Assembly (NCBI GenBank): GCA_029747585.1
Contig: JAPEVF010000308.1
Coordinates: forward strand, 1-52,353
Origin: Pleurotus djamor
Taxonomy: Eukaryota; Basidiomycota; Agaricomycetes; Agaricales; Pleurotaceae
Reading direction: 5' to 3'
DNA: 52,353 nt
The notes beneath the pieces are model-generated. The model saw only the letters and a program-made list of their open reading frames with translations. It did not search any database and was not told the origin of the DNA. Each line of letters begins with the position of its first letter. Position 1 is the first letter of the stretch. A program made the position numbers and the translations under genes. Shown here in pieces: positions 10,313 to 22,119 of the stretch.

Positions 10313-12593
10313 AGGAGGAAGGATGACATGGACATGATCATCTGGGTCACCATCGCAAGCAGGTAACCGAACCTGCTCCTTTCCACCTAAACAGACGCAC
10401 GATGCAGGCACTGGCGAACGCGAGCGGCAGGGGTGATGAACAAGGGGCTCAGACAGCGCCGGTGATTATGTTGAGACTTTCAAGGTCTGCACATCGATTG
10501 AACTATGCCGCCCGTCAACGTCTGAACCGGCGTAGCGTTGAAGAAACGACCACGGCGGGGGTTGAGTATAAGGATACCGAAGGGGAAAAGCTGGCGGAGG
10601 TGGAGGATGTCGTGGTAGTGCCAGTGGTTACTAACAGGGAGCATGGTTGGGTCTGAGCGTAAGGACTAGGATTCCGGTAAGCATTTGGCCGATCCGCTAC
10701 GTCTTCGGAGAAAGTTCTTCAAGGTTTCAGGGCCAACGTCAGCATCGTAGCAAACGTGCGGAAGGTAAGCGCAACAGGAAGGAGAGAAGAGAGCTGCGTT
10801 ATTGAGGAATCGCCTTGAAACACCTGCTTGACGTTGATGAGCCCGCTAGGTATGGCATGGACACTCGAGCACTGTGATTGAATAAAGTTTCTCCCACTGA
10901 CATCCTACAGCACATATCCCTCTGTCTGCACCTCCTCTTCCGCCTCCTCTTCCGCCTCCTCCTCCATCTCCACCTCCATTTCCATCAGCACGAGCATGAG
11001 GTTTCTCGAATCAGATAACGCGAATCGTGTACCGCAAACTGCCGTCATCAATCCGAATTCGTTACTCCCTATAGGATGGGAAGGCGAGCAAGAGCTCTAG
11101 CGAGGTTTGAAGAGGGGCAGATGTGTGCAGGGTATGCGTGGATACGTGTATGAGGAGGAGGGGGATACACAGGTGGGTACGAATGCAGCTTGCACCGGTC
11201 CTGTTTGATATACACGGAAGGGCTTTCCTTCGCCCTGACACCACTGAAAGCGATGGTTTTGCGTATCCACACCTCCCTCCCAGGCGCAGCGACTACCATG
11301 GGAGCGTGTGTGCAAGGGCTCAACTAAGAAATCACCGCCGGCGGTTGTCACGGTCGAAGCGATTGATGCCTGATACGAGTTGAGACAAGCAGGCTTCGAC
11401 ATGGTTTAAAGGTAACGAAGGGGGAAGTTCTTCAAGACCTTGAACGATAAAAAGTGGGATGAGCACCAATGAGCACAGCAAAAATCGGACGATGCCAAAA
11501 GAACACACCTCCGGTTGATGGAGCGTACAATCCTCATAACCGATCCAACCCTCATCCCAGCGAATACCAATGAGTAGCCAGCCTCCAGCACCTTCTGCAG
11601 CCTCTGAGTCTGGTGGTCGTGTATGACGGTGATGTTTTTCTTCCCATTCAAGGCCCGCATGGGGTATCGATAATTCGCGTTTTCTTGCGCTTTTCACAAG
11701 GCTTGAGGGCCAAAGGGTTTGCATCAAGCAAGCACCCCCACAAGGTTACCAGATAGGCTGACGGCGGTAGTCTTACGAATTGCTGAGTGTGTCCCGGGGG
11801 GAGAGTCAACGAAGAGAACTCACCAGAAGTATGTATGTGCATGAGGTCTTGAGAGCTCTGTTGAACTAGGTGAGGGAAGTCTTGAACTTCTGGCTAAGCA
11901 CATTGTTAAGCAGATACCGTAAATAAGGGAGCTCAGTGAGGAACTTACTGCATGGCTCCGGAACAGTGCGCGCCGCAGATGGAAAACCTTGACATCCGGG
12001 GAGATTTGGACAGCTCCCTTGAGAAGGGCCCCGTTAGCCGGGTTGCGAGAGCCAGAGGTACGAGCGCATCCTCAGTGTTTCGGCCAGCAAAGATGACGAG
12101 GGTGATTGAGAAAGCTAGACTTCAAGCTTTCAAATTTCAAATTTCAAGCTTCAAGCTCAAGCGTAACGCGTAACAGTCCAGCTTGATCTGTGGAACGCGC
12201 TTCGTCGTTGGTGATGGCAGTGGTGAGAAAAAAAAATGAAATAGGCCAATCAGATCAGATCCCTGATTGGTCCCTGTGATGTCATACCCAAGTCTCGCTC
12301 AATGAGTGCTGGCTCCTTCTTTGGTATAGCATCTTTGGCATAGCATGGATCAGGCTACTTCCCAGATCTGTGAACACGAATGCAAGATCGGTGTGCAGAT
12401 CACCCAAAGATGTCGGATTCGGTGGAGAAGCTCTATGAATAAATACATGACTAGAGTATAGTACAGATGATGTATCTGGGACCTGCTACCCTTGAGCTTG
12501 CATATATAGTTGAGACTAGATGTTGTCAAAGATCTGGTATTCAATAATTATTCATCCTCTGCAAAATACCCATGGCTGATCAAGGTGAAGTTT
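10313..12593. other. no intact gene; probable decayed sequence
   Basis: No domain-bearing frame and no convincing exon chain. The stretch at 10402-10656 (plus) is weakly reminiscent of the acidic antisense of the repeat family at 18.95 and 32.52 kb. Around 10935-10985 is a TCCTCTTCCGCC/TCCACC microsatellite-like tract. At 12120-12160 CAAGCTTTCAAATTTCAAAT-type tandem words occur. Nothing else is supported. Confidence 0.4.
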
Positions 12594-14020
12594 TCAAAGA
12601 GGGAGGTCGAGACAGAGGTCGAGCAAGCTTGAATACGAAGGCTCCCATATAGCTTGTGTTTTCTGCGAGCGAGTTAACTTCTTGAACGCAATGTAGCAAT
12701 TTTTGCATTCCTGGACCGTGCTATTGATCGCGATCACTTCCCCCGTGCTTCTATCCCGATGGACGAAGCGTAGCTTCTTATGGTCACTGGATGGGACCTG
12801 AGAAGCATCGTCGACGACATGGACGGACTGCAAGCAGCCGCGGGAAAGAGGTAGTGCACTGAAGACTACATATGCCGTGTGTTTATCTGCGTGACTGGAG
12901 CCATGAACCAGCATCGGATCCCCCCGCAGGGATCGGTGGTATCCACAGAACTTGGATCTGTCTGGAGTCCAGTCAATCGAGAACCGGCCCTAGAGACATG
13001 GATGAGTAACAACATCCTTGTTTCGGAGCTGTAGGGACGCACACGAGGATTCAGCTTGAACGTTGCTGGGTTTGGCTGAACTTCTTGACAGGCAAGAGTG
13101 AGCCTTTTCAAAGCCTTCTTTTTACCTTCGCCATAATCCAGTGGCACGGATACGTTAAGGAGCGAAATCAGAGAGTAAATCGCATCTTCGGGAAAGGTTG
13201 TATGGCGCCGCTTGGCCCAAGCAAGCACGGTCTCTAGATTCTCCCGGGCTGGCTTGTAAGACACGTATAAAAGGTGGCGGTTTATCCCTATCAGTAGGCA
13301 ACAAGGCACAGGTAAGCAGGAATTTCATTCGTTGGTATGGAGCACATTACCTGCGGCTTTTGCGATGCGCTTTCTTAGATTGTAGGCATTTTTGCTAACA
13401 TCATAATTAAGGGGGCTACTATGCTCGTCGGACCCGCTCATTCTGCGTATGACATCGAAACGAAAGGATGACACCCGTGTCCAATCCCCATAGTAGAACG
13501 AGAGCCGTTCAGGTGCCAGCAACTCCTGTAATGTCCAACCACGAGTAAACCACGAGGATTTCGTGAGTGACTTGAGGTCGAGAGCGTCTCGAAGATATAC
13601 GATGCAGACATAGGCATTCTTGTACCACCAGTATATTGAGTGAATTGATTTGTCAAGCTCGTCAATGTCCTCCTGGTTGATGCAGGCGCTGTCCATCCAG
13701 ACATATCGGCAGCCATACTCTTGCCACGCAACCTTGCAAAATTGATGGAATTTAAGGGCGGAGGTGAGAGTGAATGTGCGGCCAAATGCAGAAGCGTAAA
13801 GAACGGAGGGGTCGCTCAGCTCCGCAAAGCTGAGTTCATTGACATCCCATCGATGGGACAGGATAGCATATCTGGGAGGAGCGCGAAAATGTGTTTCGAA
13901 GCGACCCATTTGGATGTCATAAAGTCGAGTTGGTCGTTGGGAACGTCGCTGAAGACAGTAAGTGATAATGACAAGGAGATATCATGGGGATCCTCTTACC
14001 AGAGATTCTTCGTGATCCAT
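12594..14020 (-). CDS. HET-B: HET-domain protein (419 aa, four exons)
   Basis: Exons: 14020-14000, 13948-13351, 13287-13043 and 12989-12594. The introns are 51, 63 and 53 nt, and the phases agree throughout. After the splice comes RPTRLYDIQ, then YAILSHRW at residues 34-41, VWMDSACINQEDIDELDKSI, and SSWFTRGWTLQELLAPERL. The next exon begins at AGINRHLL and holds HTTFPEDAIYSLISLLNV and LDYGEGKKKAL. The C-terminal region (about 132 codons) differs from HET-A and HET-C but keeps a CxxC pair (QECKNCYIAFKK). It is complete, with no internal stop. The start was chosen because ATG GAT CAC lies in a 21-nt exon with a GTAAGA donor, matching the tiny first exons of HET-A and HET-C. The likely role, from family, is allorecognition or cell death control. 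The partner is unknown. Confidence 0.85.
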
Positions 14021-17000
14021 AATTGAAAGGTAGGATAGAAATAGAGTTAGTTGGGTACTTACGACAGGAAGACAATGTTGAAGTACTGAAGTACTTAAAC
14101 CTCCCGGAGAGCTGTATTCGCTGTGTGCGTCCCAGACTCGTCACCTTGCTTGTACGGTCTTCAAACCGGACATCATAGTGGGAACAGCTTTGCGTTCAAA
14201 CGACGGTACATCTCCGACTGTTCTGCAACTCGGGCAAGAGCCATTGCGATACAAATGAGGGCTCCGCCAGGCCGGGTGAGGAGTGCCACCGAAGCTGTTG
14301 AACGAGTGGGAGCAATTGACTGAGCTTTGCGGCGCCACGCGCTCTCGGACTCACATGTACAAGGTGTGCCAGTGATGGAATCGACTTGCGGAAGAAGCGC
14401 ACTCTACCAGAGCACGTTGTGCTGTGTGGCTTAGTCGCCACGGTGTTGATCCCCCTCCATTGTCTTTAGCCCTCTTGCAATGTACTACTGAGCTCGGCGC
14501 ATAGAGTTGCCGCCGAAGGACGCTGGGGAACCACGATGGCCCATGATCTCATGTGTTCAAGTAGGTCCATTTACTTTACATCGTCAGGCCGTGCCATGAT
14601 AAGAGCATATCTGTAAACACAGCAAGAGATTGGTAGGTTCGAAAACCATCTTAATCGACGATAATGTATTAACAAGACGGTCCAGGTAGACCATGCGTGT
14701 GCGCACGTTTCTAGCCGCAGGGGGGTGACCATCTGGCTTATTCCATTCGGCTTGTTCCATTCCAGGCATGGAGGAATGAATGGACTAGGGCGTATAGGAT
14801 AAACGTCCAAGTTGACGATCGCACTGGGGCCCACCGCCAGCTGCGCCCAAACAAAGGGTCTAAGACTGACAAGGGCAGCTTCAGCGGTGGTGTCTTGGGG
14901 ACCGAAAGATAGGGAGCGCAAATGCAAGCAACAGAGATGATGAGATGAAGAAGCGTGGAGGAGCTGAGGTATCAACTGCCTCTGGAATGTGGTGTAATTT
15001 GATATGCATGACCGTGACGGAAAGTGTAGTGTGCTCGGGTTCATGCACATGGGTTACTGAAGAGTTCGCCCTACTGGTAACGGGACCGGCACCGCCAACG
15101 TCGAAACCAAGACCGACAACAGTACCGGCACCGGTTTCGTCAGATGAATTCCCCGCGACCTTCATATTCACCGTCTTCCTGCAATCTGATCGCCGACCAC
15201 ACACCACTCTCCCTACTCCTCGATCTTGCCTAACATATCTTCCTCTTCATCCTTGGCTCCATCGGTCGTTCCTTCCCTTCCACGACTTCGACGAACGGCC
15301 AAGAGCATGCGAACTCATACTACGGACGAAATCCATAGTGCAGAACCCGGTAATGAGGACGATGTGTTTGTAATTGTATACTTGGACACCGATCACGATG
15401 GGATTACGGATGAACGTCAGAGGGACAGATAATGAAGTAGGTCCCTCTATGATCTGCAAATTGAGGAAACGATGGCGAAGCCGGCAATGGAGATGATGTG
15501 AAAGCTCAACAGGGGGTCGAGGTTGTGTTGATGAGATGTAGAGGTGTAGAGGCGCTAATCTATACATTGATCCGGTGAGACATGCATTTCATCAACTGCT
15601 CGACGTCGCGGATGCTTGAGGGTGGCTTCAAAGCAAACGACGCCAGCGGTGCTGAGCATGACGGCAAAGTGACAGACGGGGGGCGCAGAAGGGGAAGGAT
15701 GACGCCATTGCGAGGTGGTAAGGAAAAAGATTCCAGCAAGCAAGGTCCCAGAGCGAACGCCAGCACCGGGGCAAACTGAGGCGCGCTCCCAGTACCAGCA
15801 CCATCAAAGGCAAGGCTGACATCGATAGCACCAGCGCCGGTTTCGCCGATACTGGTAGGATCTACCCTCTCCGCCCACCATCTTCATCGTCAATTCCAGC
15901 ACGAACCCAGCCGACCACCTTCCCTTCTAATCCATGCTCGCCTTCTTCTTCTACCTCGGCTGCCCATCCTTCTGGACTTCCTAGTAGTCCAAGGCACCAC
16001 CACGCAGAGGGAGCGGAAAGCGTCCGCGTCTGTACCAAGCACGACGGCCATGGGGTCGAGCACGGCGGTGACGGCGAAAATACGAGGAGATGGTCGGGGT
16101 AACAGAGACGCGACAGAGACGAGGTCTTCCTTACCACTCAAAGGGGTGTGTTAACCCGGATGTGGGCGGCGATGGTTGGGGCGATGGTACGGAGAAGGAG
16201 GGAGGAGAAGGAGAAGGTAGCAACCATGGCCATGTTGGTGTTCGTGGTCGCAGTCGCTAGTGGGAAACTGCCCCGTTTCCTTCCCGCCTCCAAGCTTCAT
16301 TGACCATCCGCCTAAAGCGATAGTTTCGGGATGTCTTGCTCTGGGAGTCAAGTCTCTCGAAGTAACCTGGATAGGCTCATGTGAGCAGGGATATTGCGGG
16401 GATGATCGAAAGGGAAAGAAGAGAGTAGAGCGAGAAGGGGAGCAACGAGGATGAATAGACACTTACACGATGGGAGCGTATATTTCGCTCAGGAAGACCA
16501 TCACCGGTCGGCGGACATGAAAGGCCTAGGTGGAAGCATAGATCGTTCTTCCTCGTTCCCTGGTAGCCGTAATACTGTGTACGTGTATCCCAGTAGTTGA
16601 AGGCCGGATGTCAAACCGACTGAAAATGAAGGGGCAAATCTCAGAGAAACTGCAACAAGAATGGGACAGAAAAGACGGACGCGAATTATGCGTCTGCATT
16701 CCAGAGTTCGATGCCAGATAGTTGGTCCGCGTGCAAGCTGTGATACACTGGACGGGGTCGTTGGTAGGCGGATTGAAGGACAGTGTGGGGATCTAGGGAG
16801 CTATGAGGTCCTAGCGTCGCCAGAAAGGATAGATAGACAAGTTTTGGACACTGAAAAAAGCTTGCATTTTGATGCATTCGTCGTCCGGTTGCGCTACCAG
16901 CGATGCCTCAAGGAGCGTACCCAGATGCTTTCCCCCATTTCCGCATTTCTCATTGTGTTCATCAATCCTCACAACGTCTTCATTCGTCGCCCCATGGACG

Positions 17001-18700
17001 ACAGACGACATCGAGGATCGGCTCATAAGGCCTGTCTCGGGTCATGAGGATTGCCGTTCAAACGTTCATGAAGGAGACATGGAGTAGACATGGAGGGAGA
17101 TGCGGAATATCTTCGTCAGATCGTTAGTCGTTTGGGGAGGTGGTGAATGATGAAATTTGAGAAGACCTTGTTGTTGCCGTGAGAAAAGACTTTCCCACGA
17201 ATGCTTATCTTTCCGTTCAATTTCATTTTTCGTTTCTTCCTCCCAACTTCCTCCCCTCTCATTTTTTCGTTCCAAGTTTTTCGCGTCGGTTGATCACACC
17301 CTTGCGCACTAGAATTACAAGCTCAGCGCTCAGCCTCTGCTATTTTTGGGCCTCAATATGTTGACCTTGCCGCAGTGGAACTCCACACATGTCATCTGTC
17401 CCGCCGCTTTGTCGGGGATGTCAACCCTCTACCCAATGACCTAGTCAACCTGGAGGCGCTCTCTGGTTTTGATCACCGCTAGGTCCTGGCGCTGGGTTCC
17501 TGCTTCCCGGCGCACGCTCTAGAGTATATCTCGAGCTGTCACAGATAGCGCGAAAGCACTAATAGAGAGTTTGCGGAAGCCGCCAGCGGCCGCTTTTGGC
17601 CATTGCGCCACACGAGTGGCTGTGCTCCGCGGCTTTCTCTCCTCCTCGACGTCTCCCATGATCCTCTTTCCCCCTTCTCTTCTCGGTGCCCATGCTACTA
17701 CCAGACACCACTGTCCAATATGTCTGCTCAATTTCCGGCCAGCAAAATTGCACTCCACCTCTCAATTCTCGCAATGTTGGAACTTATGGGAGAATGGGCA
17801 AAGGGCGGGGAAACAGGCCATTCAGACCAATGTCTGCGTCAAGAGGAGTGGGGGGATGATGTGTGGTTGAAACGGTCCCGGGACATATGACCCTCCCTTG
17901 ATGTATTTAATTCGGTGCCCAATTTCATGCAGTTTTCCTCAATACAATGTCAATTCTTTTGTTGTCACACTTGATCCCACTGAGAAACCTTCCAATGATA
18001 TTTCTGTAGACCATGTAACCACTCTATGCATGTTTCTGCACCGATTGGCATATACTATCCTACTAGTTAACACCGAACTCTTACATGAAATATGATGAAT
18101 GGAGACCATCTTCTTTCACGCGCGTATGTATCTACTATTGACACGGCACCATTCATAGGGCTCCACTGGATTCTGGAAGCATTTGCTTTGCTTCGAACCC
18201 CCTTGACACCATCAAAACTGGCTTCGTTGACCGGAAACTGGTCCTGCCAGGTATCCCAGTGAGTGCTCCTGGCCTTCTGCAGCTGCGATTTGGCGAAAAA
18301 GGTGTCAAGATGTTCCTGGGAATCTGGTTCGTTCGTTGGAAGCGACGCGTCCTCGCAATCCCACCGTGGTGGAGAGCGGGGGCTTCGAAGTTGGGTGGGC
18401 TGGGTTCGAGTTCATCGGGAGGCAGGGTTGGAAGTTTCAGCGTAACAGATCGCGACATCCTCATCCAGGATGCTTGACTCGCTTTCCGTCCTCTCGGCAT
18501 GTGAGATGAAAGGGATTGCATGGAGATACAGAGGTTTTGGGAGTAACAAGTCCAGCGGCTAACGCAACGAGAAAAAGCCGCGGGTGGCTGATTTGTCAGC
18601 CACTCGCGGCAACCGCAAACTCTCTAATATATGTATACCACCCTCCTCTTCCGATTAGTCTCTTTCCCCTTAATTGTCAACCTCCCACTCAACCTGATTA
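14021..18700. other. long region without an intact gene
   Basis: No frame here carries a recognisable domain. Two blocks (about 15070-15240 and 15780-16140) resemble each other and other hydrophobic-segment copies in the window, with CAGCACC/GGTTTCG words on the plus strand. The minus-strand frame at 18153-18521 (SVTLKLPTLPPDELEPSPP) is weakly protein-like but has no support. The rest, including 16500-18100, shows nothing I can name. Confidence 0.4.
15071..16140 (-). pseudogene. two decayed copies of the hydrophobic-segment family
   Basis: At 15071-15142 and 15780-15852 the minus strand encodes related hydrophobic stretches, TKPVPVLLSV and AKPALVLSM followed by more Leu/Val. Both sit at the same place relative to a downstream block reading TTTCGTCAGATGA or TTTCGCCGATACT on the plus strand. 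A segment at 15890-16140 (minus), FAVTAVLDPMAVVLG, resembles one at 32.4 kb. The frames are broken, so I treat them as relics. Confidence 0.35.
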
Positions 18701-18714
18701 TGGCTTTCGCTGGT

Positions 18715-18870
18715 CTTCGGGTCAGGTGAGAGGCACGAACTGAACTGGAAGCAACCGTTCCAGCTCTCTATCCTTCTGCGCACGCTTCATCACCCAATAA
18801 TCACTGACAGTAAGATCGGCACTTACAACATGCGGTTCGTACCACATCCAAAGGAGACCAACAGTGGCCT
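18715..18870. repeat. dispersed repeat, partial copy of the 19.6/26.3 kb element
   Basis: The sequence from GTGAGAGGCACGAACTGAACT through CAACCGTTC and CTGACAGTAAGA resembles 19750-19900 (GACACGGACTGAAGTGGAAC, CAACCGTTC, CTAACGGTAAGA). Identity is lower than between the other two copies. It is probably an older duplicate. Confidence 0.5.
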
Positions 18871-18950
18871 AACCGTGGTAACGAAACGTCGAGGCGTCCG
18901 AGAACGGATCTATACATCAATCATGGGACTCCTGGGACGCATGCCATACC

Positions 18951-19340
18951 ATGAACAAAGGTAGCGTCGGAGAACACGACTACGGTAGTGTCAAGCCCGA
19001 CGAAAAAGCAACAGGCGTAGGCGTCGAAGGGGAAGAGCTAGCGGACGAGGACGTCGTCGTTGCGATCGCTAGCAGTGAGCTGGTGATCGCAGCGCAAGGT
19101 CGAGGATTCCCGCGAACATCTCCTCCCTTCCCGGAACCCGCAGCCACCAGGACCAGCAACGGCGGTATCAACACCAGTTTCACTAGCCACTAGGATCTTC
19201 GTCGTCGGTTCCAACATAAGCATCCATAACCACATTGCCTCCCCTTCCCTTCCTATCCAAGTCCTTCCCTTTTTCTCATTCTTCCTCCGTTGTCCATTAT
19301 CCTATAGTACTCTAAGAGCCATTGTCATGTTCGCGCCCGT
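18951..19340. repeat. dispersed duplication, copy 1 (second copy 32520-32945)
   Basis: The copies share CCCGACGAAAAAGCAACAG, AAAGAGCTAGCGGA-type words, GCGATCGC(T/A)AGCAGTGAGC, ATCTTC(G/A)TCGTCGGTTCCAA and ACATTGCCTCCCCTTCCCTT, in the same order and orientation. In the minus-strand sense they encode CCFFVGLxTTVVVFSxATxV, a hydrophobic segment conserved between copies despite other changes. That suggests they derive from a real gene. Both copies are interrupted. Confidence 0.7.
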
Positions 19341-19614
19341 AACCGCAATTTCAGGGAGGTAATCCATTATTTTCCTTCAGCAACCCACCGGTACCGGTGA
19401 TCAATCATTTGGTGGGAACGGTCGACAAGGAAGACAAGCTGCGAAAATGGGGCAGCTAGCACCACCACGAGCTCAAGTGGGAGGAGGTTTTAGAATCTGC
19501 GGGGCTATGTCAGATGATGGAAAGCGAGAAAGTAAGCCAAACGGCTCTCGGCAACTGCTCGATCAATGATCCAAGTCTCATTGCCATATTTGGCACATTT
19601 CTTCCCGAATATGG

Positions 19615-19960
19615 AATTCGACGGTTTCTTGGGCCTCTTTACCTCTGAAATGACGCATTCTCGCTCCCCACATCATCCTTCGTATCGGCTCGAACTCCAC
19701 CAACATTCCAAGAAACCGATAAACTTGGTGGTGGGTTTCGTAGATAACCGACTCGGTGAATGACACGGACTGAAGTGGAACCAACCGTTCAAAATTATTA
19801 TGCATGCCCTCTAGTCGATCTTCTGCACACACGCCTCGCATCCCAATGGTCTCTAACGGTAAGAGTAAGACTTTCGACTTGCAGTTCACATAACATCTAC
19901 TTCCCTTCCCCTTCGAGGAGACGACACATGGGTGGCCGTATCCAACCCTCAATTCGACGA
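19615..19960. repeat. dispersed repeat (second copy 26275-26590)
   Basis: Very high identity with 26275-26590 in the same orientation, for example TTCGACGGTTTCTTGGGCCT, GAACTCCACCAACATTCCAA and AAACCGATAAACTTGGTGGT, then TCTAACGGTAAGA and CTTCCCCTTCGAGGAGACGA. One plus-strand frame continues as DTWVAVSNPQxDE in both copies, so this may be a piece of a decayed gene rather than a transposon. Confidence 0.75.
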
Positions 19961-20450
19961 AACCCCGTGTATCTAGAGGACTTCATCGCCACTCATGCTT
20001 CTCTCTCAGTCTGCAGTCACATGAAGCGACTAATCCTGTGTCCGTGCGTCGTGAGATCATTCTTAATCTTGCTTTCGTAGTCTGGTAATCAATAATGGCA
20101 TCCAGTGCTGGGGGGTGGGTTATTTGTAAGGAGGATCGCTTGCGTATTTGGGAAGGATGTAAGACAACGGACGCGTTTGTATCTGGAGTGTGGATCAGCT
20201 TTGGGTTGGTGGTCGTTACAGGAGACGCATAGATGAAGGAAGTCTCACCAGAACATTTCGAGGGAATAACTCGGCTTCATCCGTTGAAGGTTTGTATTAA
20301 CAGTTACGGGAAAATTGATATCGACACGACAGATGTGGTCGGTGGGTAAATAGGTAAGAGGGGTATGTAATAATGTAGGTATCTAGGTCCTCGGCCTCGT
20401 CCTGGGGGCCCGGCTCGCAGATTTCATGGGCGAGGGAGCATTAAATCAAG

Positions 20451-22057
20451 TCACTTCGACTGAGTCTGATCCCAGAACATTTCCAGTGGTATAGATGCGT
20501 GTACAGTGAAATTCACAAGGGACTCCGGGATTTGTTCAGGCTTATACGGCCGAAAATGCTAAGTGAATGGTACAAAAATAAAAAAAAAACAATCAAACAC
20601 TTAGGTGAGAAACTTGAGAACATGCATTGCAAACAAAACAACTCACAGATACCTTCTGGTAAAATAAACTGGTCATGGATTTGAACCTCTTTGAACATGC
20701 TCGGCATTTCAGCAATATGCTGGGGATGATTTCTGATCCCTCATTCTTCTCATCAACGTACACAACCTTGTGTTCCATCCTCAGGTCCCAAGCCCAGAAT
20801 GGCATGTCTGTCTCAACACTGTGAAAGAACCCTGGCAGGTTGTCCTTGGGGATGGGAATCGAAGTGAAGAGGACAAATGTGAAGGTGCGATGGGTGCGGT
20901 CAGGGTGGGTTTGGATAACGTGGAGAAGAGTTGGGTTGCCTGAAGCATCTCGATGGTTTTTGCAAATGGCGGAATTGTCACGAAAGCATATGCTGGTAGT
21001 GGGTTTTCGGGCCTGGGGCGTAGAAACCTGGGGGGGGCAAACTCACACGTAGACTGTCCAAACCAAGTGGCGGTGGGGGTGAGTTGTCGGCCTTGTCACA
21101 GGCATCACACAGTCTCCAGAGCGCACTTTCAAGGCCTTCACCATAGTTACAGGGAAGACATACATTGAGGAGAGAGACCAATGAGTAAGCAATGTCTTCA
21201 TCACGAGAGGTGTCACGGGTTTTCGACCAATTCCGCACGGTAGTGTATTGGTCCGGACTTGGCGTATAGTGCTGGCACAGAAGTGCTTTACTAACACCTA
21301 GTAGCATGGGATGAAGGATAATATGAGCGTCTGGCGTTGCGTGATCAATGTGCAAACAATATGTGACCTACCGGCAGCCTTCATAACAGATGCTTCGAGC
21401 CAATTCACAACGGGCGCTTTCGCGCGTTGCGCATGAGTATCAGAGTCCTGCCTCTCAATATCAAATCTCAACGGAGAGACCCTTTTCCAATCTCCGTAAT
21501 AGAACGCGAGTCGGGATGGCGCCAGAAGTTCTTGCAAAGTCCACCCGCGAGTGAACCAAGAGGATTTGGAGAAGGTGATGCGATCGAAAGCATCTGCAAG
21601 GTAAACAATACAGACTTCCGCCTGCCGATAATACCAATACATTGACCTGATCGCGTCCTCAACCTCTTGGGTATCTTCCTGATTGATACACCCGCTGTCC
21701 ATCCAGACATATCGGCACCCATAAGTCAACAAGGCCTCCTCACAGAACTTCTCGAATTTGCGGTTGGTAATGAGATAATTGCGAGAGCGCTTCATAAGCT
21801 GCTCGTAACTCATCTCGTCTTCGTCCCAACGGTGTGACAGAATTGCATATTTAAGTTTCCTATAATCCAGCTGGCGCTGATGCAGGCTGTGGGACGGGAG
21901 AGAGGGTCCATGATTGGAGCGAGGATCCAAGACGAAGCATTGCGTTTTAATATCAAAGAGCCGGGCGGGATACTGTTTGAGCAGAGAGAGGACGGAGGGT
22001 ATAGTAGATGAGGATGGAGGCAAGGGTGCAGAGATGTCGACTCACAAGTACGGGCAT
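20451..22057 (-). CDS. HET-C: HET-domain protein (445 aa, five exons)
   Basis: Exons: 22057-22046 (12 nt), 21972-21372, 21297-21047, 21012-20647 and 20558-20451. Exon 1 and exon 3 have exactly the lengths of those in HET-A. Motifs: RLFDIKTQ after the first splice, YAILSHRW at residues 46-53, VWMDSGCINQEDTQEVEDAI, and SSWFTRGWTLQELLAPSRL. The next exon has TSRDEDIAYSLVSLLNVCL and NYGEG. The C-terminal region includes SEIIPSILLKCRACSKRFKS, a CxxC site shared with HET-A. Intron 3 as modelled is only 34 nt and runs through a C8 tract. An assembly error there is possible, and without splicing the frame ends early. The exon 4 donor could lie 6 nt earlier. It is otherwise complete to TGA. Function by family: fungal self/non-self recognition or cell death. 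Confidence 0.8.
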
Positions 22058-22101
22058 GATCGGGGAGCGCAAGAGAGGGGGAGGGCGGCACCAACGGGCA
22101 C

Positions 22102-22108
22102 ATTTATA
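22102..22108 (-). promoter_or_regulatory. TATA box of HET-C
   Basis: TATAAAT on the minus strand, about 45 nt upstream of the 12-nt first coding exon. It supports the chosen start. Confidence 0.5.
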
Positions 22109-22119
22109 CTTTATTCAGA

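Noticed and set aside
14630..14655. GGTTCGAAAACC resembling a tRNA B box
   Set aside because: No matching A box or cloverleaf around it. No other tRNA candidate in the window was convincing by eye.
18153..18521. Minus-strand frame with SVTLKLPTLPPDELEPSPP
   Set aside because: Protein-like at its start but without a domain, homologue or splice partner. Kept only as a note.
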